A stretch of DNA of 64,000 bases from positions 1,054,001 to 1,118,000 of the forward strand of contig NC_013235.1 in the NCBI RefSeq assembly GCF_000024365.1. Reading direction: 5' to 3'. Shown here piece by piece: positions 17,324-29,001 of the stretch (position 1 is the stretch's first letter; each line of letters starts with the position of its first letter). Source of the DNA: Nakamurella multipartita DSM 44233. Its GTDB lineage: Bacteria > Actinomycetota > Actinomycetes > Mycobacteriales > Nakamurellaceae. The position numbers were made by a program, and so were the translations under genes. The notes under the pieces are model-generated. The model was not told where the DNA came from. It did not search any database and worked only from the letters and a program-made list of their open reading frames with translations.

Positions 17324-18072
17324 TGTCCGAGACCAATCGCAGGATCGGCGTTCCGGTGTTCCTGGACACCGGCGTCGTCTTCGACGAGCTCACCCACGGC
17401 CGGGCGGCCGAGATCATCGCCCGGTACCCGATGTCCCGGTCGGCGTTGCTGCCGCTGCTGCACCTGGTGCAGTCGGTGGAGGGCTGCGTGTCCCAGCAGG
17501 GCATCGAGTTCTGCGCCGGCCAGCTGGGGCTGACCGAGGCCGAGGTGTCCGCGGTGGCCACCTTTTACACGATGTACAAGCGCACCCCGTGCGGCGAGCA
17601 CCTGGTCTCGGTGTGCACCAACGCGCTGTGCGCGGCGCTGGGCGGGGACGCGATCTACGCCACGCTGTCCCGGCGCCTGGGCGTCGGGCACGAGCAGACC
17701 GCCGGCGAACCGGGCACGCCCGGCTCGATCACCCTGGAACACGCCGAGTGCCTGGCCGCCTGCGACCACGCCCCGGTGCTCACGGTGAACTACGAGTACT
17801 TCGACAACCAGACCCCGGACAGCGCGCTGGATCTGCTCACCGGCCTGCAGTCCGGCGAGCGGCCGCACCCGACCCGGGGCGCCGCGCTCACCGATTTCCG
17901 CTCGGTCGAGCTCGAGATCGCCGGCATCCTGGTCGATCTGGAGGACCGGGTGGAGGCGCCGACCGCCTCGGAGCCGACCCTGCGCGGCTCGGTGCTGGCC
18001 GAACAGACCGGGCAACGCGCGCCCGTCATGCCCGAATCCATCGAATTCCCGCCGCTGCCGGAGAAGAAATGA
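17323..18072 (+). CDS. nuoE: NADH-quinone oxidoreductase subunit E
   Basis: This 249-residue thioredoxin-like subunit carries cluster N1a. Ligands appear as CTNALC (Cys-x4-Cys) and ECLAACDHAPV (Cys-x3-Cys). The usual start block RYPMSRSALLPLLHLVQ is present. The protein is longer than many NuoE proteins: roughly the last 70 residues after the thioredoxin fold are an acidic/proline-rich tail. The ATG at 17323 overlaps the nuoD stop by one base. Confidence 0.95.
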   Translation: MSETNRRIGVPVFLDTGVVFDELTHGRAAEIIARYPMSRSALLPLLHLVQSVEGCVSQQGIEFCAGQLGLTEAEVSAVATFYTMYKRTPCGEHLVSVCTNALCAALGGDAIYATLSRRLGVGHEQTAGEPGTPGSITLEHAECLAACDHAPVLTVNYEYFDNQTPDSALDLLTGLQSGERPHPTRGAALTDFRSVELEIAGILVDLEDRVEAPTASEPTLRGSVLAEQTGQRAPVMPESIEFPPLPEKK

Positions 18073-18082
18073 GGGCCGCACG

Positions 18083-19401
<1,319 letters not shown>

Positions 19402-19402
<1 letters not shown>

Positions 19403-21966
19403 TGACCCAGGTAGCAGTTCCACCGACCACGGCAGCGGAACCGGAACCGGTGCCCGAGGGCCATGTCCGGCTGACCATCGACGGGGTCAGCGTCATCGCC
19501 CCCAAGGGGGAGCTGGTCATCCGGACCGCCGAACGGCTGGGCACCGCGATCCCGCGGTTCTGCGACCACCCGTTGCTCGACCCGGTCGGCGCCTGCCGCC
19601 AGTGCCTGGTCGAGGTGGAGATGGGCGGGCGCAAGATGCCCAAGCCGCAGGCCGCCTGCACCCAGACCGTGGCCGACGGGATGGTCGTCAACACCCAGCT
19701 CACCTCCGCGGTGGCCGAGAAGGCGCAGCGCTCCAACCTGGAGTTCCTGCTGCTCAACCACCCGCTGGACTGCCCGATCTGTGACAAGGGCGGCGAGTGC
19801 CCGCTGCAGAACCAGACGATGGCCAACGGGTCCAACGTTTCCCGGCTGCGCGAGCCCAAGCGGGTCTTCACCAAGCCGATCCCGATCTCCACCGAGATCC
19901 TGCTCGACCGGGAACGCTGCGTGCTGTGCCAGCGATGCACCCGGTTCTCCGATCAGATCGCCGGGGACAAGTTCATCGACCTGCTCGAGCGCGGCTCGGC
20001 CCAGCAGATCGGCATCAACTCGGCCGAGCCGTTCCAGTCCTACTTCTCGGGCAACACCATCCAGATCTGCCCGGTCGGCGCGCTGACCTCGGCCGCCTAC
20101 CGGTTCCGGGCCCGCCCGTTCGACCTGGTCTCGACCAAGACGGTGTGCGAGCACTGCGCCGGCGGGTGCGCGCTGCGGACCGACCACCGCGCCGGGGCGA
20201 CCCTGCGCCGGCTGGCCCGGATCGACATGGACGTGAACGAGGAGTGGAACTGCGACAAGGGCCGGTTCGCCTTCGAGTACGTGCGCCAGCCCGACCGGAT
20301 CACCCGGCCGCTGGTTCGTGACGAGAACGGCGAGCTGCAGCCGGTGTCCTGGACCGAGGCGATGACGGTCGCCGCGCGCGGGCTGCTGCAGGCTCGGGAC
20401 AACGGCGGTGTCGGCGTGCTGGCCGGCGGCCGGCTGACCCTGACCGACGCCTACGCCTACGCCAAGTTCGCCCGGGTCGCGTTGCGCACCAACGACATCG
20501 ACTTCCGGGCCCGGGTGCACACGGCCGAGGAGGCCCGGTTCCTGGGCGCCCGGGTGGCCGGCACCGCGCCGGCCCGGGGCGGGGTCACCTTCACGGAGCT
20601 GGAAAGCGCCCCGGCCGTGCTGCTGGTCGCCCTCGAGCCGGAGGAGGAATCCGGCATCCTGTTCCTGCGGCTGCGCAAGGCCGCCCGCAAGAAGGGCGTG
20701 CCGGTGTTCTCGGTCGCGCCGCTGGCCTCCCGCGGGCTGCAGAAGATGGCCGGCACGCTGATCGCCGCCGGTCCCGGCGACGAGGTCGGTGTGCTCACGG
20801 GGCTGGCCGGCGACACCCTGGCCGAGGGCGGCCCGGACGCCGAGCAGCGCAACCGGCTGGGGGCGCTGCTGCGCACCCCCGGAGCCGTGGTGCTGGTCGG
20901 CGAACGGGCCTGCGAGGCGCCGGGTCTGCTCACCGCGGTGGCGGCCCTGGTCGACGTCACCGGGGCCCGGCTGGCCTGGGTGCCGCGCCGGGCGGGGGAA
21001 CGGGGCGCGCTGGACGCCGGCGCCCTGGGCACCCTGCTGCCCGGTGGCCGTCCGGTCGCCGACCCGGCCGCCCGGGCCGAGGTGGAGGCCGCCTGGGGCG
21101 TGTCCGTGCCGGCCACGCCCGGTCGGGACACCGCCGGGATCCTGGCCGGCGTGGCGATGCCGCTGCCCGCGGAGGACGAGCCGGCCGTCGACGCCGAGCC
21201 CGAGGGCCCGCGGGGTCTGGCCGGCCTGCTGATCGGCGGGGTCGAGGTCAACGACCTGCCCGATCCGGCGGCCGCGCTGGCCGCGATCGCCGGGGCCGGG
21301 TTCGTGGTGAGCCTGGAGCTGCGCGAGAGCGCGGTCACCGCGCTGGCCGATGTCGTCTTTCCGGTGGCCGCGGCGGTGGAGAAATCCGGCGCCTACCTGA
21401 ACTGGGAGGGCCGGCTGCGCCCGTTCGACGCCGCCCTGCCCGACGTGGGCACGCTCGACGAGGGCCGCATCCTGGACACCCTCGGGGTGGAGATGGACGT
21501 GGACCTGTACACCCAGACCCCGGCCGCCGCGGCCGGCGAGCTGAGCCGGCTCGGCGTCTGGTCCGGTCCCCGCCCGGCCCTCGCCGGTGATCAGGCCGAC
21601 CACGCCATGATCAACTCCGCGGGGGCGGGCGCCCGTTACCGGCTGGCCAGCTGGCGGATGAACCTGGACGGCGGCCGGGCGATGGACGGCGAGCCGCACC
21701 TGGCTGGCACCGCCAAGCCCGACGTCGTGCGGATCTCGCCGGCGGCGGCTCTGGATCTGGGGGTGCGCGACGGCGACCTGCTCGCCGTGCGCGGCCCGGC
21801 CAGCTCGATCACCCTGCCGGTCGCGGTGACGCCGATGGTCGACGACGTGGTCTGGCTGCCGGCGATGGTCGAGGGCATGCCCACCGGCGGCCGGCTCGGC
21901 GCCGCCGTCGGGGCCCGAGTGCACAGTGACCCCGTCGCGACGGTGGAGGAAGGGGTGGCGCTGTGA
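19402..21966 (+). CDS. nuoG: NADH-quinone oxidoreductase subunit G
   Basis: At 854 residues NuoG is the largest hydrophilic subunit. In order: the 2Fe-2S ferredoxin domain ([15 protein letters not shown] and AACTQTV), the His-Cys ligand segment [19 protein letters not shown], the pair [12 protein letters not shown] and CPVGAL, then CEHCAGGC with a fourth Cys at 284 (Cys249, 252, 256, 284). That last set is the CxxCxxxCx27C signature of the extra cluster N7, found only in some bacteria. The C-terminal half is a molybdopterin-oxidoreductase-like domain without cofactor. Start and stop overlap nuoF and nuoH. Confidence 0.97.
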
Positions 21967-23363
21967 CTCCCGCGCCGTTGCCGGACGGATCGGTCGAACC
22001 GCTGCTGGCCGACGACCCGTGGTGGCTGATGCTGATCAAGGCCCTGCTGGTCTTCGTCATCCTGCTGTTGCTGACGCTGTTCGCGATCTGGTTCGAGCGC
22101 CGCGTCGTCGGCCGCATGCAGCACCGCCCCGGCCCGAACTGGAACGGGCCGTTCGGCCTGCTGCAGTCCCTGGCCGACGCGCTCAAGCTGCACTTCAAAG
22201 AAGGCATCATCCCCGCGAAGGCGGACAAGGTGGTGTACATCCTGGCGCCGGCGTTCTCGGCCATCCCGGCGTTCCTGATCTTCTCGATCATCCCGGTCGG
22301 CGGGCAGGTCACGATGTTCGGCGAGCAGACCGCGCTGCAGTTGATCGACCCACCGGTCGGCGTGCTGGTCGCGTTGGCGCTGGCCTCGGTCGGCGTCTAC
22401 GGGATCGTGCTGGGCGGTTGGGCCTCCGGGTCCACCTACCCGCTGCTGGGCGGCCTGCGTTCGGCCGCCCAGATGATCTCCTACGACGTGGCCATGGGCC
22501 TGTCGTTCGTGGCCGTCTTCCTGTACGCGGGCACCCTGTCGACCTCGGCGATCGTCACCCAGCAGCAGCCCGGCTGGTACGTGTGGCTGCTGCCGGTGTC
22601 CTTCATCGTCTACTGCGTCTCGATGGTCGGCGAGACCAACCGGGCCCCGTTCGACCTGGCCGAGGCCGAAGGCGAGCTGGTCGGCGGGTTCAACACCGAG
22701 TACTCCTCGATGCGCTTCGGCCTGTTCTTCCTGGCCGAGTACATCAACCTGATCAACGTCTCGGCGATCGCCACCACCCTGTTCCTGGGCGGCTGGATGG
22801 CGCCCTGGCCGATCTCGCTGCTGCCGTGGGCGAACACCGGCTACTGGACCATGCTGTGGTTCTTCATCAAGGTCCTGCTGTTCATGTTCGTGTTCGTCTG
22901 GCTGCGCGGCACCCTGCCGCGAATCCGGTACGACCAGTTCATGGCCATCGGCTGGAAGGTCATGATCCCCATCTCGCTGGTGTGGATCGTGCTGGTCGGC
23001 TCCGTCCGGGTGCTGCGCAACGCCGAGGGCTTCACCACCACCGAGGTCCTGCTGTGGGTCGGCATCCCGCTGGCCGTGATCATCGTCGCGGCGATCGCCT
23101 GGCCCCCCAGACGCAAACCCGAGCTGGTGGTCGACCTGCCCGATGAGGATGTGGCATCCGCACCACCGGACGGCACGGTGGTGGCCGAGTCCCGCGGCAC
23201 CTACCCGGTCCCGCCGCTGGACCTGGCCGTGCCGGTGCCGCCGATCCGGGCCCGCCTGGCCGCCGCGCGCGCGGCCGAATCCACTCCTGCGCTCACCCCG
23301 GCCGGGGTCGGGCGCGACCTGCCGGGAGGCAGCAACTCGGGAGGCAGCAATGTCGTTTCTTGA
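21963..23363 (+). CDS. nuoH: NADH-quinone oxidoreductase subunit H
   Basis: The 466-residue membrane subunit holds the quinone channel. About eight helices are visible, with the conserved loop [40 protein letters not shown], and [20 protein letters not shown] (the acidic quinone-channel loop). The last 70 residues after the final helix are a charged, then Pro/Ala-rich cytoplasmic tail ending in a duplicated GGSN motif, longer than E. coli NuoH. The GTG at 21963 overlaps the nuoG stop. The 3' end overlaps nuoI by 14 bases. Confidence 0.97.
   Translation: MTPAPLPDGSVEPLLADDPWWLMLIKALLVFVILLLLTLFAIWFERRVVGRMQHRPGPNWNGPFGLLQSLADALKLHFKEGIIPAKADKVVYILAPAFSAIPAFLIFSIIPVGGQVTMFGEQTALQLIDPPVGVLVALALASVGVYGIVLGGWASGSTYPLLGGLRSAAQMISYDVAMGLSFVAVFLYAGTLSTSAIVTQQQPGWYVWLLPVSFIVYCVSMVGETNRAPFDLAEAEGELVGGFNTEYSSMRFGLFFLAEYINLINVSAIATTLFLGGWMAPWPISLLPWANTGYWTMLWFFIKVLLFMFVFVWLRGTLPRIRYDQFMAIGWKVMIPISLVWIVLVGSVRVLRNAEGFTTTEVLLWVGIPLAVIIVAAIAWPPRRKPELVVDLPDEDVASAPPDGTVVAESRGTYPVPPLDLAVPVPPIRARLAAARAAESTPALTPAGVGRDLPGGSNSGGSNVVS
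23323..23350 (+). repeat. 13-bp direct repeat duplicating the nuoI ribosome site
   Basis: CGGGAGGCAGCAA occurs at 23323-23335 and again at 23338-23350, a 15-base period. Each copy carries a GGGAGG Shine-Dalgarno sequence; the second copy ends in the A of the nuoI ATG. In NuoH the duplication encodes the terminal SGGSN pattern. Confidence 0.8.
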
Positions 23364-23994
23364 TCCCGTCAAGGGTTTCGGGGTCACCTTCGCGACCATG
23401 TTCAAGCCGGTGGTCACCGAGGACTACCCGAAGAACCCGGAACAGCCCGCGCCCCGCTATCACGGGCGGCACCAGCTCAACCGGCACCCGGACGGCCTGG
23501 AGAAGTGCGTCGGCTGCGAGCTGTGCGCGTGGGCCTGCCCGGCGGACGCGATCTTCGTCGAGGGCGGCGACAACACCGACGAGGAGCGTTACTCGCCCGG
23601 CGAGCGGTACGGCAAGAACTACCAGATCAACTACCTGCGCTGCATCGGTTGCGGGTTGTGCATCGAGGCCTGCCCGACGCGCTCGCTGACCATGACCAAC
23701 GAGTACGAGCTGGCCGACGACGACCGGCAGCGGCTGATCTACACCAAGGACATGCTGCTGGCCCCGCTGCTGCCGGGCATGGAGCAGCCGCCGCATCCGA
23801 TGCGGCTGGGCGACGAGCACGACTACTACGCCCGCGGACCCGAGCTGGTCCGGCAGGCGCCCGGTGGCGGCGGCGTCGGCGGGGCGGCCCGTGAGTCCGA
23901 GGCCCAGCAGGCCGGCCAAGAGGTGCCGGTCGCGGCGCCGCAGGGGGCCGACCATCCCGCGGCGGTCCGGGTTCGGACGCGGGGGCAATCGTGA
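23350..23994 (+). CDS. nuoI: NADH-quinone oxidoreductase subunit I
   Basis: NuoI (214 residues) bridges the NADH module and NuoB with two 4Fe-4S clusters; the ferredoxin motifs are [16 protein letters not shown] and [16 protein letters not shown]. The N-terminus ([16 protein letters not shown]) is the usual membrane-facing part. The C-terminal 45 residues are a Gly/Ala-rich tail without fold. The ATG at 23350 lies inside the end of nuoH, after the duplicated GGGAGG; its stop overlaps the nuoJ GTG. Confidence 0.97.
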   Translation: MSFLDPVKGFGVTFATMFKPVVTEDYPKNPEQPAPRYHGRHQLNRHPDGLEKCVGCELCAWACPADAIFVEGGDNTDEERYSPGERYGKNYQINYLRCIGCGLCIEACPTRSLTMTNEYELADDDRQRLIYTKDMLLAPLLPGMEQPPHPMRLGDEHDYYARGPELVRQAPGGGGVGGAARESEAQQAGQEVPVAAPQGADHPAAVRVRTRGQS

Positions 23995-24872
23995 GTGTGC
24001 TGCAGCTGGCCGTCCAAGCGATGGCCGACACCTCGACCTCCGCGCCGAACACCGATCCCGGGGCCGAGCTGATCGCGTTCTGGATCCTGGCCCCGCTGGC
24101 GGTGCTGGGGGCCATCGGCATGGTGTTCTCCAAGAGCGCGGTGCACTCGGCCCTGTGGCTGGTGCTCACGATGCTGTCCCTGGGCTGCCTGTACATCAAC
24201 CAGAACGCCGAGTTCCTGGGCTTCGTGCAGATCATCGTCTACACCGGCGCGATCATGATGCTGTTCCTGTTCGTGCTGATGCTGACCGGCCGGGACTCCG
24301 GCGACTCGACGTTCGAGGTGCTGCGCAAGCAGCGGATCGTGGCGATCGTCCTGGGCATCGGCTTCGTCGTGCTGCTGGTGACCGGCCTGCTGCGGGCCCT
24401 CAAGGCGGTGCCCGCGGTCGGCCTGTCCGGCGCGTACGCCGACCGGGGCCCGCTGGGCGCGATCGCCGAGCTGCTGTTCACCGACTACCTGTTCCCGTTC
24501 GAGCTGACCAGCGCGCTGCTGATCACCGCGGCCACCGGGGCGATGGTGCTGACCCACATCGAGAAGGCGCCCGGCGAGCGCAAGTCGCAGGGGCAGCGGG
24601 TGCGCGAGCGGATGCGCTCGGACCGCATGTCGCCGCTGCCCGGGCCCGGGGTGTTCGCCACCTCGTCGTCCAACGCCACCCCCGCGCTGCTGCCCGACGG
24701 GTCCATCGCCCCCGGGTCGGTGTCCGACCTGGTGGAGCCGTCGGAGAGCGAGCAGGTCGCCCGCCGCTTCCGCAGCGGCGGCACCCTCACCGAGATCGAA
24801 AGTGCCGAGCACCCGCAGCGCGTCGAGGACGCCGACCTGGGTGACGGACCGGTTCAGGGAGATGCTCGATGA
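23991..24872 (+). CDS. nuoJ: NADH-quinone oxidoreductase subunit J
   Basis: The 293-residue protein is a five-helix membrane subunit (residues about 30-190) with the conserved [22 protein letters not shown] helix region, which contributes to coupling. After the last helix a tail of roughly 100 residues (arginine-rich, then serine/acidic) extends the protein beyond the ~185 residues of E. coli NuoJ. The GTG at 23991 overlaps the nuoI stop. Its own stop overlaps the ATG of a 31-codon frame that leads to nuoK. Confidence 0.95.
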   Translation: MSVLQLAVQAMADTSTSAPNTDPGAELIAFWILAPLAVLGAIGMVFSKSAVHSALWLVLTMLSLGCLYINQNAEFLGFVQIIVYTGAIMMLFLFVLMLTGRDSGDSTFEVLRKQRIVAIVLGIGFVVLLVTGLLRALKAVPAVGLSGAYADRGPLGAIAELLFTDYLFPFELTSALLITAATGAMVLTHIEKAPGERKSQGQRVRERMRSDRMSPLPGPGVFATSSSNATPALLPDGSIAPGSVSDLVEPSESEQVARRFRSGGTLTEIESAEHPQRVEDADLGDGPVQGDAR

Positions 24873-24964
24873 GTGAGGCTCGCCGAGCGAATCATCGGCA
24901 CCGTCGGGGCGTCCGCGTCCGGGTGGCCGAGCCTGCGAGCCACCCGGAAAGGGGGACCCGATGA
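24869..24964 (+). CDS. possible 31-codon linking ORF between nuoJ and nuoK
   Basis: An ATG at 24869 overlaps the nuoJ stop (ATGA), and the frame stays open for 31 codons to a TGA at 24962-24964 that overlaps the nuoK ATG (again ATGA). The peptide would be basic, beginning [14 protein letters not shown]. No family is recognised. It may only carry ribosomes across the gap, or be chance, because GC-rich DNA has few stops. Confidence 0.3.
   Translation: MSEARRANHRHRRGVRVRVAEPASHPERGTR
24918..24948 (+). other. perfect 10-bp hairpin before nuoK
   Basis: TCCGGGTGGC at 24918-24927 pairs perfectly with GCCACCCGGA at 24939-24948 around an 11-base loop. It directly precedes the AAGGGGG ribosome site of nuoK at about 24949-24955, in the largest gap of the nuo operon. 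It could protect the 3' part of the message or modulate nuoK translation. Confidence 0.6.
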
Positions 24965-25260
24965 GCCCGAATCACTACCTGGTGCTGTCGGCGTTGCTGT
25001 TCGGCATCGGCGCGGTCGGTTTCCTGGTCCGCCGCAACGCCATCGTGGTGTTCATGTGCGTGGAGCTGATGCTCAACGCGGTGAACCTGTCCCTGGTCAC
25101 CTTCTCCAACATCTGGGGCAACCTCAACGGCGTCGTGTTCGCGTTCTTCCTGATGGTCGTCGCCGCCGCCGAGGTCGTGGTCGGCCTGGCGATCATCATG
25201 GCCATTTTCCGCAGCCGGCGCAGCGCATCGGTCGACGACGCGAACCTGCTGAAGTTCTAG
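24961..25260 (+). CDS. nuoK: NADH-quinone oxidoreductase subunit K
   Basis: The 99-residue subunit has three helices and is related to MrpC antiporter subunits. The two membrane-embedded glutamates typical of NuoK are in [13 protein letters not shown] and [11 protein letters not shown]. The N-terminus [20 protein letters not shown] is standard. The ATG at 24961 follows AAGGGGG. It stops with TAG, 46 bases before nuoL. Confidence 0.96.
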   Translation: MSPNHYLVLSALLFGIGAVGFLVRRNAIVVFMCVELMLNAVNLSLVTFSNIWGNLNGVVFAFFLMVVAAAEVVVGLAIIMAIFRSRRSASVDDANLLKF

Positions 25261-25271
25261 GGGTGGGCGAG

Positions 25272-25310
25272 ATGTCGATGCGGGTACTCGATAAGGAATT
25301 GATGCAGTGA
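25272..25310 (+). CDS. possible 12-codon linking ORF between nuoK and nuoL
   Basis: ATG at 25272 opens a 12-codon frame (MSMRVLDKELMQ) whose TGA at 25308-25310 overlaps the nuoL GTG (GTGA). It has only a weak ribosome site. It may couple translation of nuoL to upstream ribosomes; chance is a real alternative. Confidence 0.2.
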   Translation: MSMRVLDKELMQ

Positions 25311-27238
25311 CGGGTCTGCTCGGAGCCTCCGTGCTCCTCATCGCGCTCCCGCTGGCCGGCGCCATCGTGCTGCTGGTCGGCGGACGGCTGCTGGACCGGG
25401 TGGGGCACCTCATCGGCTGCGCCACGGTGCTGGCCGCCTTCGTGCTCGGCGTGGCGATCTTCTTCCACGTCCAGGGCCAGCCGGCGGCCGACCAGCTGAA
25501 CACGGTCACCGTCTTCACCTGGATGCAGTCGGGCCGCCTGGACATCGACTTCGGGCTGCTGGTCGACCCGCTGTCGATCACCTTCGTGCTGCTGATCACC
25601 GGGGTCGGATCGCTGATCCACATCTACTCGATCGGCTACATGTCGCACGACGCCGACCGGCGCAAGTTCTTCGCCTACCTGAACCTGTTCGTGGCGGCCA
25701 TGCTGCTGCTGGTGCTGGGCGACTCCTTCGTCACCCTGTACGCCGGCTGGGAGGGTGTCGGCCTGGCGTCCTACCTGCTGATCGGGTTCTGGTCGGACCG
25801 GCCGGCCGCGGCCACCGCGGCCAAGAAGGCCTTCATCATGAACCGGGTCGGTGACGTCGGCCTGGCCCTGGCCATCTTCCTGATGTTCAAGGAGATGGGG
25901 ACCGTCTCCTACGACGGCGTCTTCTCCCACATCGACCAGCTCGCCGAGCAGTCGCCGGGCACGGTCACCGTCATCGCCCTGCTCCTGCTGCTGGGCGCCT
26001 GCGGCAAGTCCGGTCAGGTGCCGCTGCAGGCGTGGTTGCCCGACGCGATGGAGGGCCCGACCCCGGTGTCGGCCCTGATCCATGCGGCCACCATGGTCAC
26101 CGCCGGCGTGTACCTGATCGCCCGGTGCTCGCCGATCTATGACGTCACCGCCGACGGCAGCCTGGTCGTCGCCATCATCGGCACCGTCACCCTGCTGGTC
26201 GGCTGCATCGGTGGGTGCGCCAAGGACGACATCAAGAAGGTCCTGGCCTACTCGACCGTCTCGCAGATCGGCTACATGTTCCTGGCCGTCGGCCTCGGCG
26301 CCGGGGTGTACGCCCTGGGCATCCTGCTGCTGCTGTGCCACGGCTTCTTCAAGGCCGGCCTGTTCCTCGGGGCCGGCTCGATCATGCACGCGATGAACGA
26401 CGACGTGGACATGCGCCGCTACGGCGGCCTGGCCCGGCGGCTGCCGATCACCTTCGCCACCATGGCCTGCGGCTACCTGGCCATCATCGGCTTCCCGCTG
26501 TTCGACGGCTTCTACGCCAAGGACCCGATCATCGAGGCGGCGTTCGCGGCCGGGGGCGTCAAGGGCTGGCTGCTGGGCTCGGCCGCGCTCATCGGCGCCG
26601 GCATCACGGCGTTCTACATGACCCGGTTGATGATCATGACCTTCTTCGGTGAGCCGCGCTGGAAGCAGCTCACGTCCACTGATGGGACCGGCCGGGCGTA
26701 CGAGCCGCACGAGGCGCCGGCCGTGATGACCATCCCGATGATCATCCTGGCCGTCGGCTCGGTCGGCGCCGGTGCCTTCTTCGCCATCAACGATCGCCTG
26801 GCCAACTGGCTGGCCCCGTCGGTCGGCCCCTACGAGGAGCCGCACCCGCCGTTCCCGGCCATCGTCGTCACCATCGCGACGCTGGCCGTGGTGGCCGTCG
26901 GCGTGTTCATCGCCTACTGGTTCATCGGCCGGCGGCCGGTTCCGGTCACCCCGCCGATGCCGGTCCCGGCGATCGTCACCCTGGCCCGCAACGATGTCGG
27001 GGGCAACGCCATCAACGAGACCCTGTTCGCCCGGCCCGGCATCTGGTTGTCCCGGGCGTCGGTGTACGCCGATGCCAGGGGGGTCGACGGGCTGGTCAAC
27101 GGCACCGCCGCCGCCCTCGGCGGGCTGTCCGGCCGCTGGCGCCGCTGGCAGAACGGTTACGTCCGCTCCTACGCCCTGTCGATGTTCGCGGGCACCCTGG
27201 TCGTGGTGCTCATGCTGCTTTTGGTGAGGTCGGCATGA
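25307..27238 (+). CDS. nuoL: NADH-quinone oxidoreductase subunit L
   Basis: The 643-residue antiporter-like proton-pumping subunit has many helices and the blocks GWEGVGLASYLLIGFWSDRP, KAFIMNRVGDVGLALAIF, APLQ-type loop PLQAWLPDAMEGPTPVSALI, HAATMVTAGVYLIAR and KDDIKKVLAYSTVSQIGYM, which hold the conserved Lys/Glu/His of the proton path. The C-terminal horizontal helix region is present. The GTG at 25307 follows AAGGAA. Its stop overlaps the nuoM ATG (ATGA). Confidence 0.97.
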   Translation: MTGLLGASVLLIALPLAGAIVLLVGGRLLDRVGHLIGCATVLAAFVLGVAIFFHVQGQPAADQLNTVTVFTWMQSGRLDIDFGLLVDPLSITFVLLITGVGSLIHIYSIGYMSHDADRRKFFAYLNLFVAAMLLLVLGDSFVTLYAGWEGVGLASYLLIGFWSDRPAAATAAKKAFIMNRVGDVGLALAIFLMFKEMGTVSYDGVFSHIDQLAEQSPGTVTVIALLLLLGACGKSGQVPLQAWLPDAMEGPTPVSALIHAATMVTAGVYLIARCSPIYDVTADGSLVVAIIGTVTLLVGCIGGCAKDDIKKVLAYSTVSQIGYMFLAVGLGAGVYALGILLLLCHGFFKAGLFLGAGSIMHAMNDDVDMRRYGGLARRLPITFATMACGYLAIIGFPLFDGFYAKDPIIEAAFAAGGVKGWLLGSAALIGAGITAFYMTRLMIMTFFGEPRWKQLTSTDGTGRAYEPHEAPAVMTIPMIILAVGSVGAGAFFAINDRLANWLAPSVGPYEEPHPPFPAIVVTIATLAVVAVGVFIAYWFIGRRPVPVTPPMPVPAIVTLARNDVGGNAINETLFARPGIWLSRASVYADARGVDGLVNGTAAALGGLSGRWRRWQNGYVRSYALSMFAGTLVVVLMLLLVRSA

Positions 27239-29001
27239 ACTCCTGGTACCTGGTCGTCCTGATCTTCCTGCCGGTCGTCGGCGCGCTGGTGCTGGCCGCC
27301 ATGTCCGGGGCTCCGGAGAAGACGGTCAAGCTGATCGCGCTGGTCTTCTCGCTGGCCGAGCTGGCGGTGGTGGTCGCCCTGTGGATGTCCTACCGGGCGG
27401 CGACCACCGACGCGGCGTCGCAGCTGGACGTGCCGTTCCGGGAGACCTTCTCGGTCACCTGGATCCCGTACTTCGGCATCAACTTCAGCCTCGGCGTGGA
27501 CGGCATCTCGCTGACCATGATCGCGCTGATCGCGGTGCTGATGCCGATCGTGCTGGGCGCCTCGTGGGAGGAGAAGCTGCCGGCCGGCCGGACCATCGGC
27601 GGTTACTTCGCGCTGCTGCTGGTCCTGCAGGGCGCGATGGTGGGCGTGTTCGCGGCCACCAACGTCTTCGTGTTCTACGTGATGTTCGAGGTCATGCTGA
27701 TCCCGATGTACTTCCTGGTCGGCGCGTTCGGCGGGGTCCGCCGGGCCTACGCGGCGACCAAGTTCTTCCTGTACTCGCTGCTCGGCGGCCTGCTCATGCT
27801 GGCCTCGGTGATCGGCCTGTACGTGGCCTCCGGGCAGGTGCTGGGCCAGGGCACCTTCGACTGGGTCACGCTGCAGTCGATCGCCGCCCAGATCCCCGAG
27901 TCGACCCAGATGTGGATCTTCGCCGGCTTCGCCATCGCGTTCGCGATCAAGGCGCCGCTGGTGCCGTTGCACACCTGGTTGCCCGACGCCGGTACCGAGG
28001 CGCCGGTCGGCGCCGGGACGCTGCTGGTCGGCGTGCTGGACAAGGTCGGCACGTTCGGCTTCCTGCGGATCTGCCTGCCGCTGCTGCCGGCGGCCAGCAG
28101 CAAGCTGGCCTGGCTCATCATCCTGCTGGCCGTGATCGGCATCCTGTACGGCGCGATCGTGGCGGCCGGCCAGACGGACCTCAAGCGGTTCGTCACGTTC
28201 ACCTCGATCGCCCACTTCGGCTTCATCGCCCTGGGCGTGTTCGCCTTCACCACCCAGTCGATCGCCGGTGCGGCGCTCTACATGGTCAACCACGGCATCG
28301 CCACCGGCCTGCTGTTCCTGATCGTCGGCATGCTCACCGCCCGCGGTGGCAGCAAGCTCGTCGGCGACTACGGCGGGGTGTGGAAGGTGGCGCCGATCCT
28401 GGGCGGCTTCTTCCTCGTCGCCGCCCTGGCCACCATCGCCATGCCCGGCACCAACTCGTTCATCTCCGAGTTCCTGGTGCTCATCGGCACCTTCTCCCGG
28501 CACCCGGCCTGGGCCGTGCTGGCCACCATCGGCATCGTGCTGGCCGCGGTCTACATGCTGTGGATCTTCCAGCGGACGATGACCGGACCGGTGCGCGGCG
28601 CGGCCGTGGTCGGCGGTCGCGGACCGGAGGACCGGCTCGCCGACGGCACCGAGGGCGGTGCGGTGGGCGGGACCGGCGAGCACGGTGACGTCGCACCCGC
28701 GCTGACCCCGTTGCCGGTGGGCGCGGCGGCCGTCGGCGGGCAGCCGCACGCCGCCGGCGCCGCGGCGCACGCCGAACCGGGTGGGCACGGCGCGCGGACC
28801 AAGGTCAAGGCGCTCTTCGGGGACCTGAACGCCCGGGAGATCACGGTGCTGACCCCGCTGGTGCTGCTGGTGATCCTGCTCGGCGTGTACCCGCAGCCGG
28901 TCCTGGACGTGATCAACCCGACGGCGGAACGAACCATGGTCGATGCCGGGTACACCGATCCGGTGCCCGCGATCGACGCGCCGCTGGGAGGCGGACAGTG
29001 A
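27235..29001 (+). CDS. nuoM: NADH-quinone oxidoreductase subunit M
   Basis: NuoM (588 residues) is the second antiporter-like subunit. Signatures include NFSLGVDGISLTMIALIAVL, FYVMFEVMLIPMYFLVG, IKAPLVPLHTWLPDAGTEAP and TDLKRFVTFTSIAHFGFIAL. A Gly/Ala/His-rich cytoplasmic insertion of about 70 residues (near 455-525) lies before the last helix, which is unusual relative to E. coli but frequent in actinobacteria. It is coupled to nuoL and nuoN by overlapping stops and starts. Confidence 0.97.
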   Translation: MNSWYLVVLIFLPVVGALVLAAMSGAPEKTVKLIALVFSLAELAVVVALWMSYRAATTDAASQLDVPFRETFSVTWIPYFGINFSLGVDGISLTMIALIAVLMPIVLGASWEEKLPAGRTIGGYFALLLVLQGAMVGVFAATNVFVFYVMFEVMLIPMYFLVGAFGGVRRAYAATKFFLYSLLGGLLMLASVIGLYVASGQVLGQGTFDWVTLQSIAAQIPESTQMWIFAGFAIAFAIKAPLVPLHTWLPDAGTEAPVGAGTLLVGVLDKVGTFGFLRICLPLLPAASSKLAWLIILLAVIGILYGAIVAAGQTDLKRFVTFTSIAHFGFIALGVFAFTTQSIAGAALYMVNHGIATGLLFLIVGMLTARGGSKLVGDYGGVWKVAPILGGFFLVAALATIAMPGTNSFISEFLVLIGTFSRHPAWAVLATIGIVLAAVYMLWIFQRTMTGPVRGAAVVGGRGPEDRLADGTEGGAVGGTGEHGDVAPALTPLPVGAAAVGGQPHAAGAAAHAEPGGHGARTKVKALFGDLNAREITVLTPLVLLVILLGVYPQPVLDVINPTAERTMVDAGYTDPVPAIDAPLGGGQ

